DNA from: Chloroflexi bacterium UBA4730
GTDB lineage: Bacteria; Chloroflexota; Limnocylindria; P2-11E
Direction of reading: 5' to 3'
DNA: 14,410 nucleotides
Assembly (NCBI GenBank): GCA_002404155.1
Contig: DHJC01000038.1
Location: forward strand, 71,071 to 85,480
The translations under genes were made by a program, and so were the position numbers. A model generated the notes under the pieces. It had not been told where the DNA came from. It was given only the letters and a program-made list of their open reading frames with translations, and searched no databases. Below are positions 6,986 through 13,654 of the stretch, piece by piece. Position 1 is the stretch's first letter. Every line of letters starts with the position of its first letter.

Positions 6986-8187
6986 CAGCGGTCGACGAGC
7001 GCTTTCTTCATCTTCTCGAAGGTGGCGGCCTGACGCTCAACGAGGGCTTCGGCCTGCGCAGTGTCAAGGTCCTTCGCCTCATCGATGAAGCTCGCCACAC
7101 GCGCGAAGTAGAGCGGGACGAGCGCGCCGACGTAGCGTTGGGTCTCCGCCGGCCGCTGCTTCGACGCGAGGAGGAAGTCATACACGATGCTGGCCCAGGC
7201 GGCGTCATCGACGCGGTTGGGCACCGCCTTCGCGAGGATCTGGTCCCACGTCCGCTGATGCTCCGCGCGGCCCGCCGCGTATTTCCGTTGCAGGATCTCG
7301 ACGCTCGCGTTCACCGCCTCCGGCTCGACCGGGTCGATGGATCCGACGATCTCTGTCGGTTTCGAACCCCGCCCGTCCCTCCACGTTTCCGGGTTCGCGA
7401 TTGCGAGCCGGAACGCCGTGCTCACGACCTGGGTGAACATCGGCGCGAGGTCCGCGCCGGGGTCCTTCGGATCGTGGATCTTCGCGCCGAGGAAGGCCTG
7501 CACGATGCGCTTGCCCCGCACGAGCGCGGTGGTCGTCATGTAGATGTCGATGCCGAACCGGGCGACGTCCGTATCCCACACGTTCGCGCCACCGAAGGCC
7601 GCTCCGGCCACGAAGTCGCGCGCGAGCTCGGGGCTGAACCCGAACTCGCCGCCGATGGGCTGCCGCAGTCGCAGGCCGTAGAGCGCGCGCGTGAGCGGAT
7701 ACGCGACGTTGTTCGTGATCGTCCCATCGAACTTGTGCCGGGCGTAGAGCGGGGTCACATAGTCCGCCGTCCCACCGCGGATCGGTGAGATGAGCCGATC
7801 GATCCATGCGGGGGTGATGCTGCGCAGGTCGCTGTCGACGACCGCGCAGGCGTCGACGCCGAGCTCGAGCGCGACCTCGAAGATCGCGCGGAATGCCGAG
7901 CCCTTGCCGGGCGGGCCGACGTAGGCGCCGGTGATGGTGGGCAGCCCGTCCGTCGAGGCGGCGATCACGTCGCTCGTCCCGTCCTTCGAGCCACCGTCGG
8001 CGTTGACGATCACCGGCGCCGCGTCCGGGAAATGCGCGCGCAGGCCGGCCGCCACCGTTCGCGCCACGTGCGCGACCGTTGCCGCGTTGTTGAAGCTCGG
8101 GATCCCGACGAGCAGATCGGCTCTGCCGACCCGCGCGACGCCGTCGCGGAGTCGCTCGTCGAGCGCTGAATCGGCCGCTTGGCGCAT
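6982..8187 (-). CDS. GT-A glycosyltransferase resembling mannosylglycerate synthase/GpgS (GT78/GT81-like)
   Basis: First gene of the - strand operon, 401 residues. The catalytic domain (about 20-245) carries VGIPSFNN (27-34), NADGGSKDGTSD (62-73), the glycine-rich PGKGSAF (93-99), the metal-binding VVDSDL (116-121), QPIGGEFGF (176-184), WDTDVARFGIDIY (204-216) and GAKIH (234-238). Order and spacing run parallel to Rhodothermus-type mannosylglycerate synthase as I recall it (PGKG, DAD, QPLGGE, WGID, GKAH) and also to the GpgS domain encoded downstream. H238 would be the metal-ligand histidine. The remaining 150 residues look helical. Such enzymes add glucose or mannose to glycerate or phosphoglycerate, but GT2-family members with other acceptors share part of this pattern, so the acceptor is an inference. 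The ATG start has GGAG 7 nt upstream (ctGGAGacgcccc). Confidence 0.85.
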   Translation of the reverse strand: MRQAADSALDERLRDGVARVGRADLLVGIPSFNNAATVAHVARTVAAGLRAHFPDAAPVIVNADGGSKDGTSDVIAASTDGLPTITGAYVGPPGKGSAFRAIFEVALELGVDACAVVDSDLRSITPAWIDRLISPIRGGTADYVTPLYARHKFDGTITNNVAYPLTRALYGLRLRQPIGGEFGFSPELARDFVAGAAFGGANVWDTDVARFGIDIYMTTTALVRGKRIVQAFLGAKIHDPKDPGADLAPMFTQVVSTAFRLAIANPETWRDGRGSKPTEIVGSIDPVEPEAVNASVEILQRKYAAGRAEHQRTWDQILAKAVPNRVDDAAWASIVYDFLLASKQRPAETQRYVGALVPLYFARVASFIDEAKDLDTAQAEALVERQAATFEKMKKALVDRW

Positions 8188-8271
8188 GGGGCGTCTCCAG
8201 ACCGTCTATTTTCCGGCCCTGCCCGCGGCTGATCACCCGTCGCCCGGCGTCAGCCGATTTCCTCAAGCCCG
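8188..8271. promoter_or_regulatory. Divergent promoter region between the two sugar-related operons
   Basis: The 84 bp between the divergent starts must hold the promoter of the four-gene - strand operon and probably that of dedA/PAP2-GH38. The only AT-rich patch is TATTTT at 8207-8212 (AAAATA on the - strand), a poor -10 candidate; I see no convincing -35 partner in either direction. The - strand gene has a clear GGAG ribosome site within the region. The + strand gene has no strong Shine-Dalgarno sequence. Confidence 0.4.
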
Positions 8272-8919
8272 ATGATACCGGTGGTGCTGGAGGCGATCGA
8301 CGCATATGTCCTGCCACTACTCGAACGCGCCTATGCGGCGTTCGGCTACCTCGGCGTCGTCCTCGCGATGGCCGTGGAGAGCGCGGCCATCCCCATCCCG
8401 AGCGAGCTCATCCTGCCGCTGGCCGGGTTCTCCATCGCCCAGGGCGTCCCAGAGCCGCTCACCGGCGCACCCTGGTCGTACTGGGGCGCGGTGATCGCGG
8501 GCGTCGCCGGCAACACGATCGGGTCGCTCGTCGCGTACGCGATCGGCGCGTTCGGGGGACGCCCGCTCCTCGAGCGCTACGGGAAGTACGTGCTCATCTC
8601 GACGGGCGACCTCGCTGCCGCCGAGCGGCACTTCGTGCGATGGGGTGACGCGACCGTCTTCTTCTCGCGGATGCTGCCGATCGTGCGCACGTTCATCTCG
8701 GTGCCCGCGGGCATCGCTCGGATGCCGCTGTGGCGCTTCGTGCTGTTCTCGGTGCTCGGTGCGATCCCATGGGTGATGCTGCTGGTCTGGGGCGGCGTCG
8801 TGCTCGGCGATCACTGGACCGACATCAAGCGGTCATTGAAGGGTCTCGACTACCTCGTGGCCGCCGTCATCCTCGCCGGCGTCGGCCTGTTCATCTGGCG
8901 CCACGTCCGCAGGCGCTGA
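8272..8919 (+). CDS. DedA-family (VTT/SNARE-associated) membrane protein
   Basis: A 215-residue polytopic inner-membrane protein of the DedA superfamily, whose members act as lipid scramblases or undecaprenyl-phosphate flippases, or support proton-motive-force-linked functions. It shows the family pattern: YLGVVLAMAVESAAIPIPSE (27-45, with acidic E36 and E45), the glycine-rich GVAGNTIGSLVAYAIGAFGG (77-96), and FFSRMLPIVRTFISVPAGIARMP (130-152), in which R133 and R139 sit where DedA proteins have essential arginines. Further membrane segments follow at about 155-178 and 193-209, ending in the basic tail WRHVRRR. Length is typical. The ATG at 8272 lacks a clear ribosome site; GTG at 8281 is an alternative. 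Its TGA overlaps the ATG of the PAP2-GH38 gene (TGATG), so the two are probably co-translated, which fits a shared role in envelope lipid-carrier handling. Confidence 0.92.
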   Translation: MIPVVLEAIDAYVLPLLERAYAAFGYLGVVLAMAVESAAIPIPSELILPLAGFSIAQGVPEPLTGAPWSYWGAVIAGVAGNTIGSLVAYAIGAFGGRPLLERYGKYVLISTGDLAAAERHFVRWGDATVFFSRMLPIVRTFISVPAGIARMPLWRFVLFSVLGAIPWVMLLVWGGVVLGDHWTDIKRSLKGLDYLVAAVILAGVGLFIWRHVRRR

Positions 8920-11885
8920 TGGATCAGCTCCTCGCCTTCGACGAGCGGCTCTACCTCGCGATCGTCGCGGCACGCACGCCGCTCATCGCCGCGATCGCGA
9001 CCGTCATCACGTACCTGAACTTCCAGGGCCTGCAGTGGTGGCTGCTGGGCATCGTGATGTGGCACACGCGCGGCGGGCGCCGCGGCCTCTGGGTCGCGCT
9101 CACGATCTTCATCGGCATGGTCCTCGCGTGGGCGACCGCCGAGGCGCTGAAGCCCTTTGTGCAGCGACCGCGGCCGTTCCTCGCGGTCCCCGAGGCGCTC
9201 CCGGCGATCATCCCCGAGCCGTCCTCGTATTCGTTCCCCTCGGGCGACACCGCACTCGCGTTCGGCGCCGCGGTGGCGTTCGGCCAGTGCTTCCCGCGCT
9301 TCCGGCCCTTCGCGCTCCTGCTTGCCTTCGCGGTCGGGCTCTCGCGGGTCGTCGTCGGCGTGCATTACCCGCTCGACGCGCTGGGTGGGGCGATCGTCGG
9401 GATCGCCTGGGGCCTCGCGGCGCCGCAGATCGTCGCGTGGGTGCTGCGGCTCTACCCGTGGCGCGCGTTCGTCGTGCCGCACACCCACTGGGATCGCGAG
9501 TGGTACGAGCGCTTCGAAGGCTTTCGCGCCCGGCTCGTGCCGATGGTCGGTTCGCTGCTCGACCTCCTCGAGCGCGAGCCGCGGTTCCGCTCGTTCACGT
9601 TCGACGGGCAGACGATCCCGCTCGAGGACCACCTCGCGGTGCGGCCCGCCGACCGGCCGCGCATCGAGGCGCTGGTGCGAGCGGATCGATTGCTCATCGG
9701 CCCGTGGTACGTCCTCGCGGATCTCCTGCTCGTGTCGGGCGAGTCGATCGTGCGCAACCTGCAGGAAGGGCTGCGCGTCGCGGGCTCGTTCGGGCGAGCG
9801 TCGCGCGTCGCCTACGTCGCCGACCCGTTCGGCCACCCGGCCCAGATGCCCCAGGTCCTTCGCGGCTTCGGCTACGGCGCCTACGTGTTCGCTCGCGGGG
9901 TGGGCGATGAAGGGGAGGAGCTCGGGAGCGAATTCGCCTGGGAGGCGCCGTCCGGCGACCGGGTCCTCGCCTCACACCAGGTCGCGCACTATGACAACGC
10001 GTTGGCGCTCGTGGCCGACGGGGTGAAACCCGTGGACGACGTGCTGCGCCGCGTGCGCACGATGCTCCCGAGGATCATCGATCGCACCGCGCCATACGCC
10101 GCAGGCGATGCGCTCCTGTTCATGGTGGGGACCGACCACACGACCGCGTTCGAGAAGCTCCCCGATGCCGTCGATGCGATCACGCGCGTCGCGCCCCGCA
10201 CGAAGGCGCGGATCGCGACGCTCGAGGACTTCGTCGCCGCGTTGCCCGCGCCGCGTGGCGTGTTCAGCGGCGAGATGGTCGCCGGGAAGTACCGGCCGAT
10301 CCTCCGTGGGGTGAACTCCACGCGCGCCTGGATCAAGCAAAAGAACGCCGCATGCGAGCGGCTGCTCCTCGAGCGCTGCGAGCCGCTCGACGCGTTCAGC
10401 GGCGGCGGTTCCCGCGACACCCTGCGGTCGCTCTGGCGGACCCTGCTCGAGAACCATCCGCACGACTCGATCTGCGGTTGCTCGATCGACGCGGTGCACG
10501 ACCTCGACATGCGACCACGCTTCGCGCGCGTCCATGCGGACGGCGAGCGTCTCGTGGCCGAACTGTGCACCCAGCTCTCCGGGGTCGGCGGCGCGCCGGT
10601 GGCGTGGAACGTCCTCCCCTGGGCCCGCGACGCCGTCGTGCCGATCGCGGGCCGCCCGACCGTCGTCCGCTGCGCTCCGCTCGGGGTCATCGCCGCGGCG
10701 CGCGGCCGCACCGACGGCGTGAGCGCGCCGGAGTCCGGCGTCATCGTGAACGAGCGGCTCCGCGTCGAGGTGGATGACGACGGCAGCTTCATGGTCATCG
10801 ACCGGGCGACCGGCACGAGGAGCGCGCGCCTGAACCTGCTGATCGACGAAGGCGACCGGGGTGACGAGTACACGTACTCGTATGCCGGGCCGACCATCGG
10901 GTCGAAGGGCGTGACGGGCCGAAAGGCCACCCGCGTCGATGGCGATCGTGCCATCGTCACAGTCGAGCTCTCGCTTCGCCTGCCGCCGTCCCTTCGCGAC
11001 GACCGCCTCGCCCGCCGGCCGGAGCTGGTGGACAGCCGCGTCCGCTTCATCATCTCTCTCGATGCGAGCGCGTCGCATGTCGACGTCGCGGCGACGATCA
11101 CGAACGCGTCGCGCGATCACCGCTTGAAGGTCGTGTGCGAGACCGGCTTCCGCACCGCGATCCACACCGCCGGCGCGGGCTTCGCGTGGCTCGAGCGGCC
11201 GAACCGTGTGCCGCGCAAGCGCGGATGGGTCGAACCCCCCACGCCCGAGCGTTGCTTCCACGAGTTGGTCGCCGTGGAAGGCGCCACCGGCGGGATCGCC
11301 GTCGGGGCCGACGGCCTGCGCGAGTACTCGGTGCTGAGCGACGGCAGCGCGGTCGCGATCACGCTCTTCCGTGCCGTGGGCTTCCTGTCCCGCGGCGATC
11401 TGCCCGAGCGGCGCGGGCACGCCGGCCCCGAGCTCGAGACACCATCCGCGCAATGCCTCGGCGAGATGACCTTCCGCTACTGCATCGTGCCGCTCTCGGA
11501 CACGGTGCGACTGCCGCAGGCCGCACGCGCCATCCGCGAGTTCCTCTCGCCGGCGTGGCTCGCCACCGGCTCGGGCGAGGAACGGTCCTTCTGCCTTCTC
11601 GAGGGCGAACCCGCCGTCACGCTCTCGGCGCTGCGAGGGCGATCGCGTGACGGCGTCGTCGTGCGACTAGTGAATCCGAGCAAGGACATCGCGCGCGCGA
11701 CGCTCCGGTTCGCGCGGCCGGTCCGAGCGTCGCGTCCGCTCGACCTGCGCGAGGGCGACCTCGCGCTCGGGAACACCGGGCTCGACATCGTGCGCACGGC
11801 CGCGCCGCTCGAGCTGCGGAATGGCTCCGCGGCCGCGACGCTCGAAGCCTTCGAGATCGGGACCTGGGAGATCGACTTCGAATGA
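8919..11885 (+). CDS. PAP2 phosphatase domain fused in frame to GH38 alpha-mannosidase/mannosylglycerate-hydrolase-type domain
   Basis: 988 residues in one frame. Residues 1-180 are a complete PAP2 (type 2 phosphatidic acid phosphatase) unit with about six hydrophobic segments and the three motifs KX6RP (K78-P86), PSGD (107-110, usually PSGH) and SRX5HX3D (S142-D153). GH38 begins at once: FVVPHTHWDREW (184-195, zinc ligands H190 and D192 by analogy with Golgi mannosidase II), VADPFGHPAQMPQ (300-312, D302 nucleophile), VGTDH (403-407) and NHPHDSICGCSID (512-524, H515 as third zinc ligand), then the beta-sandwich C-terminal part to the stop. Bacterial GH38 enzymes include alpha-mannosidases and mannosylglycerate hydrolase. 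If the PAP2 active site faces outward as usual, an even number of segments puts GH38 in the cytosol, tethered to the membrane. The ATG at 8919 overlaps the dedA stop. Longer upstream frame (from 8730) is out-of-frame dedA sequence. Confidence 0.9.
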   Translation: MDQLLAFDERLYLAIVAARTPLIAAIATVITYLNFQGLQWWLLGIVMWHTRGGRRGLWVALTIFIGMVLAWATAEALKPFVQRPRPFLAVPEALPAIIPEPSSYSFPSGDTALAFGAAVAFGQCFPRFRPFALLLAFAVGLSRVVVGVHYPLDALGGAIVGIAWGLAAPQIVAWVLRLYPWRAFVVPHTHWDREWYERFEGFRARLVPMVGSLLDLLEREPRFRSFTFDGQTIPLEDHLAVRPADRPRIEALVRADRLLIGPWYVLADLLLVSGESIVRNLQEGLRVAGSFGRASRVAYVADPFGHPAQMPQVLRGFGYGAYVFARGVGDEGEELGSEFAWEAPSGDRVLASHQVAHYDNALALVADGVKPVDDVLRRVRTMLPRIIDRTAPYAAGDALLFMVGTDHTTAFEKLPDAVDAITRVAPRTKARIATLEDFVAALPAPRGVFSGEMVAGKYRPILRGVNSTRAWIKQKNAACERLLLERCEPLDAFSGGGSRDTLRSLWRTLLENHPHDSICGCSIDAVHDLDMRPRFARVHADGERLVAELCTQLSGVGGAPVAWNVLPWARDAVVPIAGRPTVVRCAPLGVIAAARGRTDGVSAPESGVIVNERLRVEVDDDGSFMVIDRATGTRSARLNLLIDEGDRGDEYTYSYAGPTIGSKGVTGRKATRVDGDRAIVTVELSLRLPPSLRDDRLARRPELVDSRVRFIISLDASASHVDVAATITNASRDHRLKVVCETGFRTAIHTAGAGFAWLERPNRVPRKRGWVEPPTPERCFHELVAVEGATGGIAVGADGLREYSVLSDGSAVAITLFRAVGFLSRGDLPERRGHAGPELETPSAQCLGEMTFRYCIVPLSDTVRLPQAARAIREFLSPAWLATGSGEERSFCLLEGEPAVTLSALRGRSRDGVVVRLVNPSKDIARATLRFARPVRASRPLDLREGDLALGNTGLDIVRTAAPLELRNGSAAATLEAFEIGTWEIDFE

Positions 11886-11889
11886 CCGT

Positions 11890-11912
11890 CGGCGGCTACC
11901 CGGTAGCCGCCG
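11890..11912 (+). terminator. Near-perfect hairpin just after the PAP2-GH38 stop
   Basis: CGGCGGCTACC (11890-11900) and GGTAGCCGCCG (11902-11912) are exact inverted copies separated by one base, so RNA can fold into a very stable stem with a 3-5 nt loop. It starts 5 nt after the TGA of the PAP2-GH38 gene and is the most convincing terminator-like structure in the window. No U-tract follows. It argues against the next gene starting at the ATG at 11882. Confidence 0.5.
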
Positions 11913-11989
11913 CGGGTGACCGAATGGACCCCCGCCGAGAGCCGAACGGAGGACACGACCCGACGTCCGGTGCCCGATACCGTCGGGCC

Positions 11990-12532
11990 ATGCGTCGATC
12001 GGCGTTCTTCGACCTGGTCCCGCTCGTCCCGGTCGGGATCACGCTCGTCCTCCGCGCATCGGCCGCGTCGGCCGACCCTGGTCCGTTCCGCCGCACGATG
12101 CCGCGGGCGTTCCTGGGTCACGATGTGGGCGGGCTCATCGTGGGGATTCCGACCGGCCGGGCGCGGGGCATCGAGAGCGGGCTCCGACCGCTCGACGGCG
12201 CCGGACCGGTCGCGCTGGCCGTGGCCGTGGCTGATCCGGACGTCGCGGAGGCGTTCGTGCGGGTCGCGTTCTACGCGCGCGGGGATGTCCACTCGGGGCA
12301 GCTCGCGACGCGCGACTCGCCGTTCGTGCACGTCGGCGAGGACCGGCGGATCGTGGTCGAGCTCGATCCGCCACCGGGCGCCGTCGCATATCGCATCCGC
12401 GTGCTCGGCCGGCTCGTGGCCGGTGCGACGCTCTCACGCGCCGACGCGATCCGCGTGTGGTCGGATCTCGGAGCGGCCGACCAAGGCCGTCCGCGGCCCG
12501 CGCTCACGCGACTCGAGACCAACCTCCCATGA
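11990..12532 (+). CDS. Hypothetical exported protein, function unknown
   Basis: I do not recognise this family. From the ATG at 11990 the product has 180 residues and starts with an apparent signal peptide: MRRSAFF, a hydrophobic run LVPLVPVGITLVL, then the signal-peptidase-like ASAASA before DPGPF. The body reads like a small beta-rich secreted domain (AFVRVAFYARGDVHSG, RRIVVELDPPPGAVAYRIRV), possibly Ig-like. No cysteines or catalytic motifs stand out. The frame is open back to an ATG at 11882 that overlaps the GH38 stop (ATGA), but those 36 extra residues are low-complexity, contain the 11890-11912 hairpin and would bury the signal peptide. Neither 11990 nor the intermediate ATG at 11924 has a strong ribosome site; the nearest GGAGG is at 11948-11952, too far from 11990. 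Coding status rests on third-position G/C bias and an uninterrupted frame. Confidence 0.6.
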   Translation: MRRSAFFDLVPLVPVGITLVLRASAASADPGPFRRTMPRAFLGHDVGGLIVGIPTGRARGIESGLRPLDGAGPVALAVAVADPDVAEAFVRVAFYARGDVHSGQLATRDSPFVHVGEDRRIVVELDPPPGAVAYRIRVLGRLVAGATLSRADAIRVWSDLGAADQGRPRPALTRLETNLP

Positions 12533-12557
12533 CATACTTTGGCCGTTCAGACACGTC

Positions 12558-12564
12558 GGAGGGG
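12558..12564 (+). promoter_or_regulatory. Strong Shine-Dalgarno for the ABC ATPase gene
   Basis: GGAGGGG at 12558-12564 lies 4-6 nt before the ATG at 12569. It selects that start over the ATG at 12565, which is in another frame (ggggATGaATGgcc). It is one of the best ribosome sites in the window and suggests the ATPase is well translated. Confidence 0.75.
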
Positions 12565-12568
12565 ATGA

Positions 12569-13654
12569 ATGGCCACGGTCACGTTCGACCACGTGACGAA
12601 GAAGTTCGGAGACGTCTTCGCCGTCAATGACCTGTCGCTTCAGGTTAAGGACGAAGAGTTCCTCGTGCTCGTCGGACCATCCGGCTGCGGGAAGACCACG
12701 GCGCTGCGGATGATCGCTGGGCTCGAGGAGCAATCGACCGGTGACATCTTCATCGGCGAGCGGCTCGTGAACGACGTCGCGCCGAAGGATCGCGACATCG
12801 CGATGGTGTTCCAGAACTACGCGCTCTATCCGCACATGACCGTCTACGACAACATCGCCTTCGGTCTGAAGCTCCGCGGCATGCCGAAGACCGAGATCGA
12901 CCGGCGCGTCGGCGAGGTCGCCGACATGCTCGGACTGCAGAAGCTCCTGAAGCGCAAACCGAAGGAGCTCTCCGGTGGTCAGCGCCAGCGCGTCGCGGTC
13001 GGCCGGGCCATCGCTCGCGAGCCCGCGGTGTTCCTCATGGATGAGCCGCTGTCCAACCTCGATGCCGCGCTTCGCATCGAGACGCGCGCGCAGCTCCAGA
13101 AGCTGCACCAGCGCATCCGGCGGACGACCGTGTACGTGACGCACGATCAGGTCGAGGCCATGACCATGGGCCATCGCATCGCCGTGATGCGCGACGGCAT
13201 CCTGCAGCAGATCGACACGCCGGAGAACCTGCACGCGCGCCCGGCGAACATCTTCGTCGCAGGCTTCATCGGCTCGCCGGCGATGAACTTCTTCCCCGCG
13301 AAGCTCGCGGGGAGCGCGACGGCGCCCGTCGCGGACGCCGGCTTCTTTCAGGCGCCGCTCGCCGCTGGCACGGGCGGTGCGATGGGCCGCGACGTGGTCG
13401 TGGGGATCCGCCCCGAGGACATCGACGCCGGCGCGCTCGTGGGACAGGACGGGCACCTTCCTGTCGACGCGAAGGTGGAGGTCGTCGAGTTCCTCGGGAA
13501 CGAGTTCCAGCTCCATCTCTCGTCCGCCGGGCAGACCTTCGTCGCGCGCGTCGACACCCGCACCCAGAACCAGCCCGGCGACTCCATCCGCGTGGGCTTC
13601 GATCGATCGAAGCTCCACGTCTTCGATAAGCAGACCGAGGAGGCGATCGCATGA
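12569..13654 (+). CDS. Sugar ABC transporter ATP-binding protein, MalK/UgpC/MsmX type
   Basis: A 361-residue cytosolic ATPase of the CUT1 carbohydrate importer class, which energises permeases for oligosaccharides or glycerol-3-phosphate. All nucleotide-binding motifs are intact: Walker A GPSGCGKTT (36-44), Q-loop Q82 in MVFQNYALYPHMTVYDN, signature LSGGQRQRVA (134-143), Walker B VFLMDEP (154-160), D-loop SNLD and H-loop H192 in VTHDQVEAMTM. The C-terminal regulatory OB/TOBE-type region (about 240-355) includes VVVGIRPEDI and a VEVVEFLGNE strand, as in MalK. Length is typical. No permease or substrate-binding protein gene lies beside it, so it may be a shared MsmX-like ATPase serving importers elsewhere. 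The stop overlaps the next start as ATGA, indicating translational coupling with the DUF4388 gene. The ribosome site is strong. Confidence 0.95.
   Translation: MATVTFDHVTKKFGDVFAVNDLSLQVKDEEFLVLVGPSGCGKTTALRMIAGLEEQSTGDIFIGERLVNDVAPKDRDIAMVFQNYALYPHMTVYDNIAFGLKLRGMPKTEIDRRVGEVADMLGLQKLLKRKPKELSGGQRQRVAVGRAIAREPAVFLMDEPLSNLDAALRIETRAQLQKLHQRIRRTTVYVTHDQVEAMTMGHRIAVMRDGILQQIDTPENLHARPANIFVAGFIGSPAMNFFPAKLAGSATAPVADAGFFQAPLAAGTGGAMGRDVVVGIRPEDIDAGALVGQDGHLPVDAKVEVVEFLGNEFQLHLSSAGQTFVARVDTRTQNQPGDSIRVGFDRSKLHVFDKQTEEAIA

Noticed and set aside
8730..8918. N-terminal extension of PAP2-GH38 to an ATG at 8730
   Set aside because: This part overlaps dedA in another frame and is Arg/Pro-rich. The ATG at 8919, overlapping the dedA stop, gives a normal PAP2 N-terminus.
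9430..9480. Possible frameshift or hidden gene boundary between the PAP2 and GH38 parts
   Set aside because: The frame is continuous, no stop is present and no ribosome site precedes a candidate GH38 start; I treat it as a true fusion while noting that reads should be checked.
12529..12557. Promoter for the ABC ATPase (ATGACA as -35, or CATACT as -10)
   Set aside because: Each hexamer lacks a partner at 16-18 bp, so I cannot support a promoter from sequence alone.
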